Shown here in pieces: positions 16,554-26,497 of a stretch of 64,000 nt of DNA; position 1 is the first letter of the stretch, and every line of letters starts with the position of its first letter. The position numbers were made by a program, and so were the translations under genes. The notes under the pieces were generated by a model. The model saw only the letters and a program-made list of their open reading frames with translations, was not told where the DNA came from and searched no databases. Source of the DNA: Rhizorhabdus wittichii RW1 (GTDB lineage: Bacteria > Pseudomonadota > Alphaproteobacteria > Sphingomonadales > Sphingomonadaceae); assembly GCA_000016765.1 (NCBI GenBank), contig CP000699.1, forward strand, positions 5,149,501 through 5,213,500, written 5' to 3'.

Positions 16554-18845
16554 TTAGTTCAGCTTGCCGCTGAACGAGACGCCGATGATGCGCGGCTCGT
16601 TGTAGACGGCGGCCATGTAGTTCTCGATCACGCCCTTGAGGTTCTTCTCATTGGTGATGTTGCGCGCGAACAGCGCGATCTCATACTGGCCGTCATTGCC
16701 GGTGTAGCCGAGCTTCAGCCCGCCTTCGAAGTTGCCCTTCGAGGTGAACTCCTTCGTCTTGTAGAGGACGAAGTTGGTGTAGCCCTGCAGGTTCCAGTCG
16801 GTCGAGACGAACAGCTTGCCGCTGTCGGTCAGCGGGATGTCGTAGCGGGCGGCGAGGTTCAGGTTGTACTTCGGCGCGTTCGGCAGCGGCTGGCCGTCGA
16901 TCTGCGCGAAGGTGTTGGCGCCGACCTTGATCGTCGGATTCTCGACCGTGCAGACCACCACGCCGTTGAGCGCGCAGACCTGCGCATAGACGCGCTTGTC
17001 CTTGATCTCGCTGTGCAGCAGGCTGACGCCGGCCGAGATGGCGAGGTTGCGGACCGGACGGAACTCGGCGTCGGCCTCGAAGCCATAGGCCTCCGCCTTG
17101 TCGGCGTTGAACAGCACGCCGTTGCCGTTCGAGTCGTTGCCGTTGAGCTGGATGTCCTTGACCGTATAGTAGAAGGCGGTCGCGTTCAGGCGCAGCTTGT
17201 TGTCGAACAGGCTGCTCTTGAAGCCGGCTTCCCAGGACAGGATCTTCTCCGAATCCGCGGTGGTGAAGTCGGCGTTGAACACCGCCGAGCGGCCCTGGAT
17301 GGTCGGGCCGCGGAAGCCGCGGGCGACGCGGGCATAGACGCTCAGGTCGGGATTGACCTGGTAGAGCGCGCTCAGGTCCCAGCTCGGCGTCGAGTCCGAC
17401 AGGCGGACGTAGCGGCGGCCGGTATAGGTGACCGCGCCGGCCGCGGTGTCGGCGGTCTTCACCAGCCGGGTCTTCTTGGTGTCCTTGGTCTGGCGCGCGC
17501 CGGCGGTCAGGGTCAGCTCGGGCGTGACCTGATAGCTGGCCTGGCCGAACAGCGCCCAGGAGGTGTTGACGTTGTGCAGCCGCACCCAGTTGTTCGGGTT
17601 GCGGGCGGCGCCCTGGAGGAAATAGGCGCGCTGGTAGAAGTCGGTGTTGTCGCGGCTGTCGAAGTAGAAGCCGCCGACCTGCCACTTGAACGCGCCGTTG
17701 CCGGTGCTGGCGAGGCGAAGCTCCTGGGTATATTGGTCGAGGTCGCGGACCTGGCCCATCGACTGGCCGAAGCCGACGCCGCCATAATTGGCCGCCGCGC
17801 CGCCGTCGGTGTCGCCGCGGCTGTAGCCCGAGGTGGTCTCATAGCCGGTGATCGAGGTCAGCGACACGCCGCCCAGGTCGAGCGTCGCCTTCACCGACGC
17901 GCCATAGGTCTTGTAGGCCTGCGGATTGTCCTGCGCCTCGTCATAGGCGACCTGGTCGCGCGGCACGTCGACCTTGTTCGAGCCCTTGGTGATCGCGTTG
18001 CGCAGGAACAGCGTCGAGGTGCCGTCATAGTCGCGCAGATGGCCCGAGGCGAGGATCGAGAAGGTCTCGGTCGGGGTCAGCAGCACCTGGGCGCGGAAGT
18101 TGCGGTCGTTGAAGCCGCCCATCGCGTTCTTCTTGGGGGTGACGGTGCCGTCGGCGCTCGGGCCGGCATAGACATTGTCGACCCAGTCGTCGCGGTGCTG
18201 GTACAGGCCCGACAGGCGGACGGCGACCTTGTCCTCGACGATCGGGCCGCCGACACCGGCGTCGACCGTGATCGTGTTGTAGCTGCCATAGCTGGCCGAG
18301 GCGCGCGCCTCGAACGCGTTCGACGGCTTGATGCTGTCGAACTTGATGATGCCGGCGGTGGTGTTGCGGCCGAACAGCGAGCCTTGCGGGCCGCGCAACA
18401 CCTCGACCTGCTGGGTGTCGTAGACCGGGTTCGACTTGAGCACGACATGCTCGAGGACGATGTCGTCCTGGATGATCGAGACCGGCTGCGACGCGCCGAG
18501 GTAGAAGTCGATATTGCCGAGGCCGCGGATGTAGAAGCGCGGGAAGATGCGGCCCGTGGTGGTCTCCGCATAGAGGCTGGGCACGCGGCCGGAGAGGGCG
18601 AGCAGCGTGTCGTCGCCGCCGCTGGTATAGGCGCGGATATTGTCGCCGTTGACGACGCCGACCGAGACGGGGACGCGCTGCAGATTCTCCTCGCGGCGCT
18701 CCGCGGTGACGATGATCTCGTCGAGGCCTTCGCCCGACGAGGCTTCGTCGGCGGGCGCGGCCTGGGCGAAGGACGGCGCGGCGGCCAGGGCGGCGAAGGC
18801 GACGCCGAACATCAGCGCGGCGCGCCGGACAGTGGAGACGGTCAT
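16554..18845 (-). CDS. TonB-dependent outer-membrane receptor
   Basis: A 763-residue active-transport barrel for a large or scarce substrate. It has a signal peptide ending near SFAQAAPADE, a TonB-box-like segment (GLDEIIVTAERREENLQRVPVSV), a plug domain with VEVLRGPQGSLFGRNTTAGI, and a long beta-barrel ending in a terminal strand (IIGVSFSGKLN). There is no STN domain and no adjacent sigma/anti-sigma pair, so it is not a transducer. The start at 18845 sits at the head of the signal peptide. Sphingomonads carry many such receptors; the ligand is unknown. Confidence 0.93.
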   Translation of the reverse strand: MTVSTVRRAALMFGVAFAALAAAPSFAQAAPADEASSGEGLDEIIVTAERREENLQRVPVSVGVVNGDNIRAYTSGGDDTLLALSGRVPSLYAETTTGRIFPRFYIRGLGNIDFYLGASQPVSIIQDDIVLEHVVLKSNPVYDTQQVEVLRGPQGSLFGRNTTAGIIKFDSIKPSNAFEARASASYGSYNTITVDAGVGGPIVEDKVAVRLSGLYQHRDDWVDNVYAGPSADGTVTPKKNAMGGFNDRNFRAQVLLTPTETFSILASGHLRDYDGTSTLFLRNAITKGSNKVDVPRDQVAYDEAQDNPQAYKTYGASVKATLDLGGVSLTSITGYETTSGYSRGDTDGGAAANYGGVGFGQSMGQVRDLDQYTQELRLASTGNGAFKWQVGGFYFDSRDNTDFYQRAYFLQGAARNPNNWVRLHNVNTSWALFGQASYQVTPELTLTAGARQTKDTKKTRLVKTADTAAGAVTYTGRRYVRLSDSTPSWDLSALYQVNPDLSVYARVARGFRGPTIQGRSAVFNADFTTADSEKILSWEAGFKSSLFDNKLRLNATAFYYTVKDIQLNGNDSNGNGVLFNADKAEAYGFEADAEFRPVRNLAISAGVSLLHSEIKDKRVYAQVCALNGVVVCTVENPTIKVGANTFAQIDGQPLPNAPKYNLNLAARYDIPLTDSGKLFVSTDWNLQGYTNFVLYKTKEFTSKGNFEGGLKLGYTGNDGQYEIALFARNITNEKNLKGVIENYMAAVYNEPRIIGVSFSGKLN

Positions 18846-18992
18846 GGATTTCCCTTGCGAGACGGGCGAGCGAAACCGCCGCCTGCACGCGAGCGCAGGC
18901 GCCGCCATCGCTGGCCGCTTGTGGTTATTTGGCAGTCTTTATGGAGTTTTCTGAGACCACGGCCCGGTTAGGCGGCGAATATGTCGCAATCG

Positions 18993-19006
18993 TGACAATG
19001 TTGTCA
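18993..19006. promoter_or_regulatory. 14-bp perfect palindrome upstream of the TonB receptor
   Basis: TGACAA-TG-TTGTCA lies about 150 bp before the receptor start, in the gap between the receptor and arsC-like genes. Its size and symmetry fit an operator for a dimeric repressor. The regulator is not identified. Confidence 0.4.
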
Positions 19007-19049
19007 GTAACGCCGCCGATCTGTTGCGGTGCGGCATTTCTGCAACAGG

Positions 19050-19388
19050 TCAGAGGATCTCGCGAACCTTCTCCGGCGGGCGGCCGAGGCGCACGCCCTT
19101 CGGCGTCTCGACCAGCGGGCGTTCGATCAGGATCGGGTCGGCGGCCATCGCGTCGAGGATCGCGTCCTCGCTCGCGCCCTTCAGCAGCTTGGCGCCGTCC
19201 TCGGCCTTGCGGAGGCCCTCGGCGGCGGTCATGCCCGCCTTGCGGTACATCTCGGCGATCCGCGCGCGGCCCGGCGGGGTCTTGAGATAGTCGACCACCT
19301 CGACCTCGACGCCCGGCGCGGCTTCGAGGATCGCCAGCGTCTCGCGCGACTTGGAGCAGCGCGGATTGTGCCAGATGGTCGCTTTCAT
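19050..19388 (-). CDS. ArsC-family reductase-like protein
   Basis: A 112-residue thioredoxin-fold protein with HNPRCSKSRETL at the N-terminus; Cys11 is the ArsC nucleophile position. Conserved blocks LIERPLVET and GVRLGRPPEKV follow. Glutaredoxin-coupled arsenate reductases look like this, but so do the YffB and Spx-like members. No arsenite pump, ArsR or ArsH gene is nearby, so a role in arsenic resistance is not supported by context. The start at 19388 is preferred. It lies 32 bp downstream of accC. Confidence 0.85.
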   Translation of the reverse strand: MKATIWHNPRCSKSRETLAILEAAPGVEVEVVDYLKTPPGRARIAEMYRKAGMTAAEGLRKAEDGAKLLKGASEDAILDAMAADPILIERPLVETPKGVRLGRPPEKVREIL

Positions 19389-19420
19389 GCTTGTTCTCCG
19401 GGTGACGTGTGGCTGGGCGA

Positions 19421-20773
<1,353 letters not shown>

Positions 20774-20779
20774 GCCGGC

Positions 20780-21253
20780 TTACTCGACGACCGCGAGCGG
20801 CTGGTCATATTCCACCGGCTGGCCGTTCTCGACCAGCAGCGCCTTGACCGTGCCTGCGCGCGGGGCGGCGATGGCGTTCATCACCTTCATCGCCTCGACG
20901 ATCAGCAGCGTCTGGCCGGCGGCGACCTTGTCGCCCGGCGCGACGAACGACTTGCCGCCCGGCTCGGGCGACAGATAGGCGGTGCCCACCATCGGCGACT
21001 TGACCGCGCCGGGATGGTCGGCCGGCGCTTCGGCGGCGGGCGCCGCGGCCGGAGCGGCGGCGGCCGGGGCGGCGACGGGCGCGGGCATCGCGATCGGCGC
21101 GGCGCCGACCGTCACGTTGCGCGCGACCTTGATCCGGCGCTCGCCGTCCTGGACCTCGATCTCGGTAAGGTTGGTGTCGTCCAGCAGCTGGGCAAGCTGG
21201 CGCACCAGTTCTGGGTCGACCTGCATTGCTTTCCCCTGCGTTTGATCGGCCAT
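20780..21253 (-). CDS. accB: Biotin carboxyl carrier protein
   Basis: Carries biotin between the carboxylase and carboxyltransferase halves of acetyl-CoA carboxylase. The 157-residue product has an N-terminal domain (about 1-45), an Ala/Pro-rich flexible linker (about 50-80), and a biotinyl domain with the acceptor lysine in EAMKVMN. The start at 21253 gives [17 protein letters not shown]. It lies 49 bp after aroQ. Confidence 0.97.
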   Translation of the reverse strand: MADQTQGKAMQVDPELVRQLAQLLDDTNLTEIEVQDGERRIKVARNVTVGAAPIAMPAPVAAPAAAAPAAAPAAEAPADHPGAVKSPMVGTAYLSPEPGGKSFVAPGDKVAAGQTLLIVEAMKVMNAIAAPRAGTVKALLVENGQPVEYDQPLAVVE

Positions 21254-21302
21254 CGGTTGCTCTTCTATGGTTTCAAAGAATGTCGTGTGGCGCCCGCCAT
21301 TG

Positions 21303-21743
21303 TCAGATGCGGGCGGCGGCGTCCAGCGCAAGCATGTAGGATTGCGCGCCGAACCCCATGATCGAACCCTTCGCCGCCTGCCCGACATAGCTGACGTGGC
21401 GGAAGGTCTCGCGGGCATGCGGATTGGACAGATGCACCTCGATCACCGGGATCGAGACCCCCTTGATCGCGTCGTGGAGCGCGATCGAGGTGTGGGTATA
21501 GGCGCCGGGATTGATGATGACCGCCCTGGCGCCGGAGGCGTTCGCCTCCTGGACCCAGTCGACGAGGTGCCCTTCGTGGTTCGACTGGCGCATGTCGATC
21601 TCGAACCCCAGTTCGAGCGCGCGGTCCTCCAGCATGCCGGCGATGTCGTCGAGCGTCGTCGTCCCGTATATCTCCGGCTCGCGGGTGCCGAGCATGTTGA
21701 GGTTCGGGCCGTTGAGGACGAAGATGACCGGGCGATCCGCCAC
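21303..21743 (-). CDS. aroQ: 3-Dehydroquinate dehydratase, type II
   Basis: Third step of the shikimate pathway. The 146-residue protein is the small dodecameric type II enzyme, with the [17 protein letters not shown] signature including the catalytic Tyr, [10 protein letters not shown] in the middle, and [11 protein letters not shown] near the end. It is the first gene of the aroQ-accB-accC unit and divergent from the thiSG gene 97 bp away. Confidence 0.97.
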   Translation of the reverse strand: MADRPVIFVLNGPNLNMLGTREPEIYGTTTLDDIAGMLEDRALELGFEIDMRQSNHEGHLVDWVQEANASGARAVIINPGAYTHTSIALHDAIKGVSIPVIEVHLSNPHARETFRHVSYVGQAAKGSIMGFGAQSYMLALDAAARI

Positions 21744-21840
21744 GCGGCAAGCCTTTCCGTTGCGATGGTGCGACCCGCACCCCTATATGGCCCCCCGACG
21801 CAAAGCGAAAGCGCATACGGCGCCACCCATTGGAGATCCC

Positions 21841-22848
21841 ATGACCAATCCCGACGGCACGATCCAGGTCCGCATCAACGGCGAGCACCGCCGGGTCAGG
21901 GCAGGGCTGACGATCGCCGACCTCGCGCTGGAACTGGGGCTGGAGCCGACCAAGGTCGCGGTCGAGCGCAATCTGGAGGTTGTGCCCCGCTCGACCTTGG
22001 GGCAGGTGCTGCTCGACGATGGCGACGAGCTGGAAATCGTCCATTTTGTTGGTGGTGGAGATCATGGCGTGACGCTTGACGACGACAGCTGGACGGTGGC
22101 GGGGCGGACCTTCCGGTCGCGGCTGATCGTCGGCACCGGCAAGTACAAGGACTTCGCCCAGAACGCCGCCGCGGTCGAGGCGTCGGGGGCGGAGATCGTC
22201 ACCGTCGCGGTCCGTCGCGTCAACGTCGCCGATCCCAAGGCGCCGATGCTGACCGACTATATCGACCCGAAGAAGATCACCTATTTGCCCAACACCGCCG
22301 GCTGCTACACCGGCGAGGAGGCGATCCGCACGCTGCGCCTGGCGCGCGAGGCGGGCGGCTGGGACCTCGTCAAGCTCGAGGTGCTGGGCGAGGCGAAGAC
22401 GCTCTATCCCGACATGGTCGAGACGCTGCGGGCGACCGAGGTGCTGGCCAAGGAAGGCTTCAAGCCGATGGTCTATTGCGTCGACGATCCGATCGCCGCC
22501 AAGCGGCTGGAGGATGCCGGCGCGGTCGCGATCATGCCGCTCGGCGCGCCGATCGGCTCGGGCCTCGGCATCCAGAACCGGGTGACGATCCGCCTGATCG
22601 TCGAGGGCACCAGCCTGCCGGTGCTGGTCGACGCCGGGGTCGGCACCGCGTCGGAGGCGTCGTCGGCGATGGAGCTGGGCTGCGCGGGCGTGCTGATGAA
22701 CACCGCGATCGCCGAGGCGAAGAACCCGGTGATGATGGCGCGCGCGATGAAGCTGGCGGTCGAGAGCGGCCGCCTCGCCTATCGCGCCGGCCGCATGGGC
22801 CGCCGCATGTACGCCGATCCGTCGAGCCCGCTGGCCGGGCTGATCTGA
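21841..22848 (+). CDS. thiSG: ThiS-ThiG fusion: sulfur carrier plus thiazole synthase
   Basis: One 335-residue frame joins a ThiS-like ubiquitin fold (about 1-73, ending EIVHFVGGG) to a complete ThiG (about 80-335). ThiG makes the thiazole phosphate of thiamine from deoxyxylulose phosphate, dehydroglycine and ThiS-thiocarboxylate; its Schiff-base lysine is Lys178 in LVKLEVLGE. Normally the ThiS diglycine is a free C-terminus. Here Gly71-Gly73 are internal. An in-frame GTG at 22069, preceded by GGAG, could start a separate ThiG. No TPP-riboswitch-like sequence was seen upstream. Confidence 0.93.
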   Translation: MTNPDGTIQVRINGEHRRVRAGLTIADLALELGLEPTKVAVERNLEVVPRSTLGQVLLDDGDELEIVHFVGGGDHGVTLDDDSWTVAGRTFRSRLIVGTGKYKDFAQNAAAVEASGAEIVTVAVRRVNVADPKAPMLTDYIDPKKITYLPNTAGCYTGEEAIRTLRLAREAGGWDLVKLEVLGEAKTLYPDMVETLRATEVLAKEGFKPMVYCVDDPIAAKRLEDAGAVAIMPLGAPIGSGLGIQNRVTIRLIVEGTSLPVLVDAGVGTASEASSAMELGCAGVLMNTAIAEAKNPVMMARAMKLAVESGRLAYRAGRMGRRMYADPSSPLAGLI

Positions 22849-24297
22849 TCACGCCGCCAGCACGTCGCGGATGTTGCAGATGATCGGGGCGATGCCGGGT
22901 TCCTTCTTGGCCCGGTACATCAGCCGGTCGGCCGCTTCGAGGACGTCGTCGAGGCTGGCGAACTGCTGCGCGTCGATCATCACCGCGCCGGTGCTGATGC
23001 CGATCTTCCACGGCCGCTCCCGGCACAGCTTGCGCACCGCGCTGCGGAACTCGCCGATCAGGCCCAGCGCCGTCGCATGGTCGGTGTCGGGCATCAGGAT
23101 CACGAACTCGTCGCCGGCGATGCGGCAGATCGAATCGCGGTCGCGCAGCACCCGTTCGAGGCTGCTCGCGACGTCGCTCAGGCAACGGTCGCCCTCGGCA
23201 TGGCCGAAGCGGTCGTTGACCGCCTTGAACCCGTCGAGGTCGAGATAGGCGATCACGCTCTCGCGTGGCATCCCGCCGAAGAAGCTGCCGAAATGCTCGG
23301 CCAGCCAGCGCCGGTTGGGCAGGCCGGTCAGCGGATCGTGCAGCGCGCGTTCCTCGGCCATCTTGCGGCGGGTGATGTCCTCGACCACCGCGACGAAGAA
23401 GTCGGGATGGCCGACGCCGTTGCGGACCAGCGAGACGGTCAGGTTGACCCAGACGATCTGCCGGTCGGCGCGGACATAGCGTTTCTCCATGACGTAGGAG
23501 ACGATGTCCCCCGCCACGAGCTGGTGGACATTGTCGAGATCGCTGTCGAGGTCGGCGCTGTGGGTGATCTGCTGGAAGCCGCCCTGCATCAGCGCCTCGC
23601 GCGAATGGCCCGCGATCGTGCAGAAGCGGTCGTTGACCAGCAGGAAGCGGCCGTCGGGCGCGACATGGGCGATGCCGACCGCGGCCTGGTCGAACGTCGC
23701 CTTGAAGCGCGTCGCCATCCGGTCGAGCTCGCTGTGCGCGTCGCGGCGGTCCATCCGGGCGAGGCCGGTGGTGATCAGCCCGGCGAGAAGCTGGGCGATC
23801 AGCATGTCCTGTTCGTCGAAGATTCTTGCGCGCGGCCCGTAGAGCTTGAGCACGCCGACCACCGCGCCTTCATGGACGACCGGCGCCAGCAGGATCGAAC
23901 CGATGCCGAGCGCGCGGCAGCTTTCGGCGTCGACCAGCGGATCGTCCTGCGTATCGGGGCAATGATGGACCCGGCGCGACAGTACGCATTGCTCGAACAG
24001 GGTGCCGCTGAAACGCTCGCGCGCGCCGACAAACGGGGCGGCCATGCCGCTGGCGGCGCGGAATTCGCCTTCGTTCCGGTCGCGCATCTCGACGAGCGCG
24101 CCGGCGGCGTGGGGGATGGTCCGCAGGGCGCCCACGACGATCAGGTCCATCACCTGGTCGATGTCGCCCGGCGTGGCGGCGATCGCCGATTGCACGGCGA
24201 GCAGTTCCTTGGACCAGTCCCTATGGGAAGAAAGTTGCGCCATGCGACGAGCAACTCCAACTAGCTGATCTTCCCCCCTCGCATCGATTATTGGCAC
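22849..24297 (-). CDS. GAF-PAS-GGDEF sensor protein (AGDEF variant)
   Basis: A 482-residue cytoplasmic protein: GAF domain about 40-185, PAS with PAC about 200-315 (ending DITRRKMAEERALHDPLTGLPN), then a GGDEF domain. The signature reads A394-G-D-E-F398. An allosteric I-site R385-x-x-D388 lies five residues before it, as in product-inhibited diguanylate cyclases. First-position Ala variants occur in some active enzymes, so activity is likely but not certain. Start at 24297; the Met at 24243 is an alternative. It is divergent from the cupin gene. Confidence 0.9.
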   Translation of the reverse strand: MPIIDARGEDQLVGVARRMAQLSSHRDWSKELLAVQSAIAATPGDIDQVMDLIVVGALRTIPHAAGALVEMRDRNEGEFRAASGMAAPFVGARERFSGTLFEQCVLSRRVHHCPDTQDDPLVDAESCRALGIGSILLAPVVHEGAVVGVLKLYGPRARIFDEQDMLIAQLLAGLITTGLARMDRRDAHSELDRMATRFKATFDQAAVGIAHVAPDGRFLLVNDRFCTIAGHSREALMQGGFQQITHSADLDSDLDNVHQLVAGDIVSYVMEKRYVRADRQIVWVNLTVSLVRNGVGHPDFFVAVVEDITRRKMAEERALHDPLTGLPNRRWLAEHFGSFFGGMPRESVIAYLDLDGFKAVNDRFGHAEGDRCLSDVASSLERVLRDRDSICRIAGDEFVILMPDTDHATALGLIGEFRSAVRKLCRERPWKIGISTGAVMIDAQQFASLDDVLEAADRLMYRAKKEPGIAPIICNIRDVLAA

Positions 24298-24392
24298 AAA
24301 TGCGCCGGATGAAAAGAGATTTTCCTGTCACCGAATGCGTTGTTCGCTTAATGTTCCGTCTCGCCATGATGGCGTGTCCAAGGAGATAGGCC

Positions 24393-24857
24393 GTGCCCAG
24401 GATCGACATCGACGCCGTGCCCGTCAGCAGCGGCTGCAGCTATCCGCATCCCTTCAAGGACATCTGCCTGGGCGCCACCTGGCGCAAGCTGGGCGATGCG
24501 GCGGGGCTCGACGATTTCGGAGTCAACCTCGTCCGCCTGCCGCCGGGCCGATGGTCGAGCCAGCGCCACTGGCACAGCGTCGAGGACGAGTTCGTCATGA
24601 TGCTGGAGGGCGAGGTCGTGGCGGTCGAGGACGATGGCGACCATGTCCTGCGCGCCGGCGACTGCATCGGCTGGAAGGCCGGCGTGGCCAACGGCCATTG
24701 CCTGCAGAACCGGAGCGATCGCGACGCCGTCTATCTGGAGATCGGATCGCGGCGGCCGTCGACCGACGCCTGCCACTATCCCGACATCGACATGGACGCG
24801 CGGCCGGGCGAGTCCTTCTACCGCCATCTCGACGGGACGCCCTATCCGAAGGAATGA
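24393..24857 (+). CDS. Cupin-domain protein
   Basis: A 154-residue single cupin. The first metal-binding motif reads RHWHSVEDEFVMMLEGE and the second part follows around RAGDCIGWKAGVANGH, so a divalent metal site is likely. The start is GTG at 24393 with AAGGAG 6-11 nt upstream. The family includes sugar isomerases, dioxygenases and small-ligand binders; the substrate cannot be inferred. It is convergent with the ABM-domain gene. Confidence 0.85.
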   Translation: MPRIDIDAVPVSSGCSYPHPFKDICLGATWRKLGDAAGLDDFGVNLVRLPPGRWSSQRHWHSVEDEFVMMLEGEVVAVEDDGDHVLRAGDCIGWKAGVANGHCLQNRSDRDAVYLEIGSRRPSTDACHYPDIDMDARPGESFYRHLDGTPYPKE

Positions 24858-24877
24858 GGGGGAGGGCGGGGCGCGGC

Positions 24878-25204
24878 CTATTCGGCGGCGACGGCCAGGT
24901 CCTCGCTGCGGCCCTCGACGATCACCGCCAGATGCTCGACCCGCGGCGGGTTCTGGAAATAGGACCCGCACAGCCGGCGCCATTCGAGGAAGGCGTCCGA
25001 ATTGCGGAATTCGATCATGTGATCCTCGATCGTCTCCCACTCGACGAACATCCGGTAGCGGCTCGGCTGTTCCATCGACCGGTGGAGGCGGAAGGCGATG
25101 CAGCCCTTCGAGCCGAGGAACAGGTCCCTGGCGAGCACCGCCGCCTGCTCGAACGCCTGTTCGCAGCCCGGCTTGATGTCGATTTCCGCCAATTCCTTGA
25201 TCAT
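24878..25204 (-). CDS. Antibiotic biosynthesis monooxygenase (ABM) family protein
   Basis: A 108-residue ferredoxin-like dimeric alpha-beta barrel protein. Typical ABM features are the N-terminal strand (MIKELAEIDIKPGCEQAF), GCIAFRLHRS, RYRMFVEWE, and the HMIEFRNSDAFLEW helix. Members such as YgiN oxidise quinols or aromatic compounds without cofactors. The ATG at 25204 has AGGAGG upstream on the minus strand; the longer open frame beyond it is not family-like. Confidence 0.85.
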   Translation of the reverse strand: MIKELAEIDIKPGCEQAFEQAAVLARDLFLGSKGCIAFRLHRSMEQPSRYRMFVEWETIEDHMIEFRNSDAFLEWRRLCGSYFQNPPRVEHLAVIVEGRSEDLAVAAE

Positions 25205-25416
25205 CGCGGCCTCCTGTCCCTTCGTGATTGGGCAAAGTTCGCCGCAGGTCAACGCCCCGCCGCCGCCGATCGCGCCGCGCGGGCGATTATTGGCGCCGGG
25301 CTGTGGCAATAATGGCGCGATTCCGGGCCATATCGCTGCAATGCAACATGAAATTCCCGTCTTGGCGGTTGACGCGGGCGGGATGGCGGACCTAGCTGCC
25401 CGCGATCTTCGGGGAG

Positions 25417-26316
25417 GTGCGGATGTTCGGGATGGTCGGCCGGGGGAGGGCGCGGCCCGCGCGGCGCTTCGCGACGGCGGCGATGCTCGCGGCGCTGGCC
25501 GGATGCGCCGGTCGCGGTCCGCCGGCCTCGATCCCGGCTCCGCCCGCAAGTCCTCCGCCGGGCATGCAATATCTCTACGGATCGGCCGAGGCGGCGGCGC
25601 TCGACGTCCAGGCGTTCGGCGCGCTGACCGTCTTCGTCGAGCGGCAGGCGGAGCGGCGCGCCTCGGTGGTGCTGGCGGCCGATGCTTCGCCCGACCGTCC
25701 CGCCTTCACCGCCTGCGGCGACCGACCGCCGGCGGTGGTGTTCGACATGGACGAGACGCTGGTCCTCAACCTCGGTTACGAGATGCTCGAAGCACGCGGC
25801 GGCAAGGGTTTCGACGCCGATCGCTGGTCGCGCTGGGAGCAAGCCGACGGCGCCGCGCTGGCGCCGCTGCCGGGCGCGGTCGAGGCGGTCGCGGCGCTGC
25901 GCCGGCGCGGGGTGACGCCGATCGTCAACACCAACCGCGCCGCGGCCAGCGCCGCCGCCGCCGAGGCCGCGCTCGCCAGGGTCGGGCTGGGCGCGTTCCG
26001 CCATGGCGAGACGCTGTTCCTGGCGGGCGACGTCGACGGGCAGCGCGGCAAGGACGGCCGGCGGCAGGAGATCGCCCGCCGCTTCTGCGTGATCGCGATG
26101 GTCGGCGATCAGCTCGGCGACTTCAGCGACGGCTTCCGCGGCGATCCCGCTGCGCGCCGGGCGCTGGCGACCGCGCCGGCGATCGCGCGGCTGTGGGGAC
26201 AGGGCTGGTTCATGCTGCCCAACCCGGTCTACGGATCGGGGCTGGCGGGGGACTGGGACGCGGTCTTCCCGGCCGACAAGCGCTGGACCGATCCCGTTGA
26301 AGGGCAAGGGAAATGA
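25417..26316 (+). CDS. HAD acid phosphatase, e(P4)-like lipoprotein
   Basis: A 299-residue (GTG start) or 297-residue (ATG 25423) predicted outer-membrane lipoprotein with lipobox LAGC. The HAD motif I is VVFDMDETLVLN, with nucleophile and acid/base Asp residues. Motif II lies around TPIVNTNRA and the acidic motif around IAMVGDQLGDFSD. This matches the HAD subfamily IIIB of surface acid phosphatases and 5'-nucleotidases (lipoprotein e(P4)), which release phosphate or nucleosides from nucleotides outside the cell. GGGGAGG precedes the start. Confidence 0.85.
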   Translation: MRMFGMVGRGRARPARRFATAAMLAALAGCAGRGPPASIPAPPASPPPGMQYLYGSAEAAALDVQAFGALTVFVERQAERRASVVLAADASPDRPAFTACGDRPPAVVFDMDETLVLNLGYEMLEARGGKGFDADRWSRWEQADGAALAPLPGAVEAVAALRRRGVTPIVNTNRAAASAAAAEAALARVGLGAFRHGETLFLAGDVDGQRGKDGRRQEIARRFCVIAMVGDQLGDFSDGFRGDPAARRALATAPAIARLWGQGWFMLPNPVYGSGLAGDWDAVFPADKRWTDPVEGQGK

Positions 26317-26497
26317 TGCCGGAACGGAGCGGCGGCGGCGGTCCTTCGCCGCATCGCGCATTTTCGCCGCGCCGGGCTCTTCCGGTGTCGCGCCGGATGG
26401 TGCATGGCGCGGGGCGAGCGGCGGTCGGCGGCTCGGGCGATCCTCGTCCGAACTGCTATGGCTGCCGTCCCTCCTGTCTGCTGGTCCGATCCCTGCC

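Noticed and set aside
19050-19388. Arsenic-resistance operon
   Set aside because: Only an ArsC-fold protein is present. No ArsB/Acr3, ArsR or ArsH is adjacent, and the neighbour is accC.
21744-21840. Possible TPP riboswitch before the thiSG gene
   Set aside because: The 97-bp divergent gap is too short for the usual structure plus expression platform, and I see no CUGAGA-type core.
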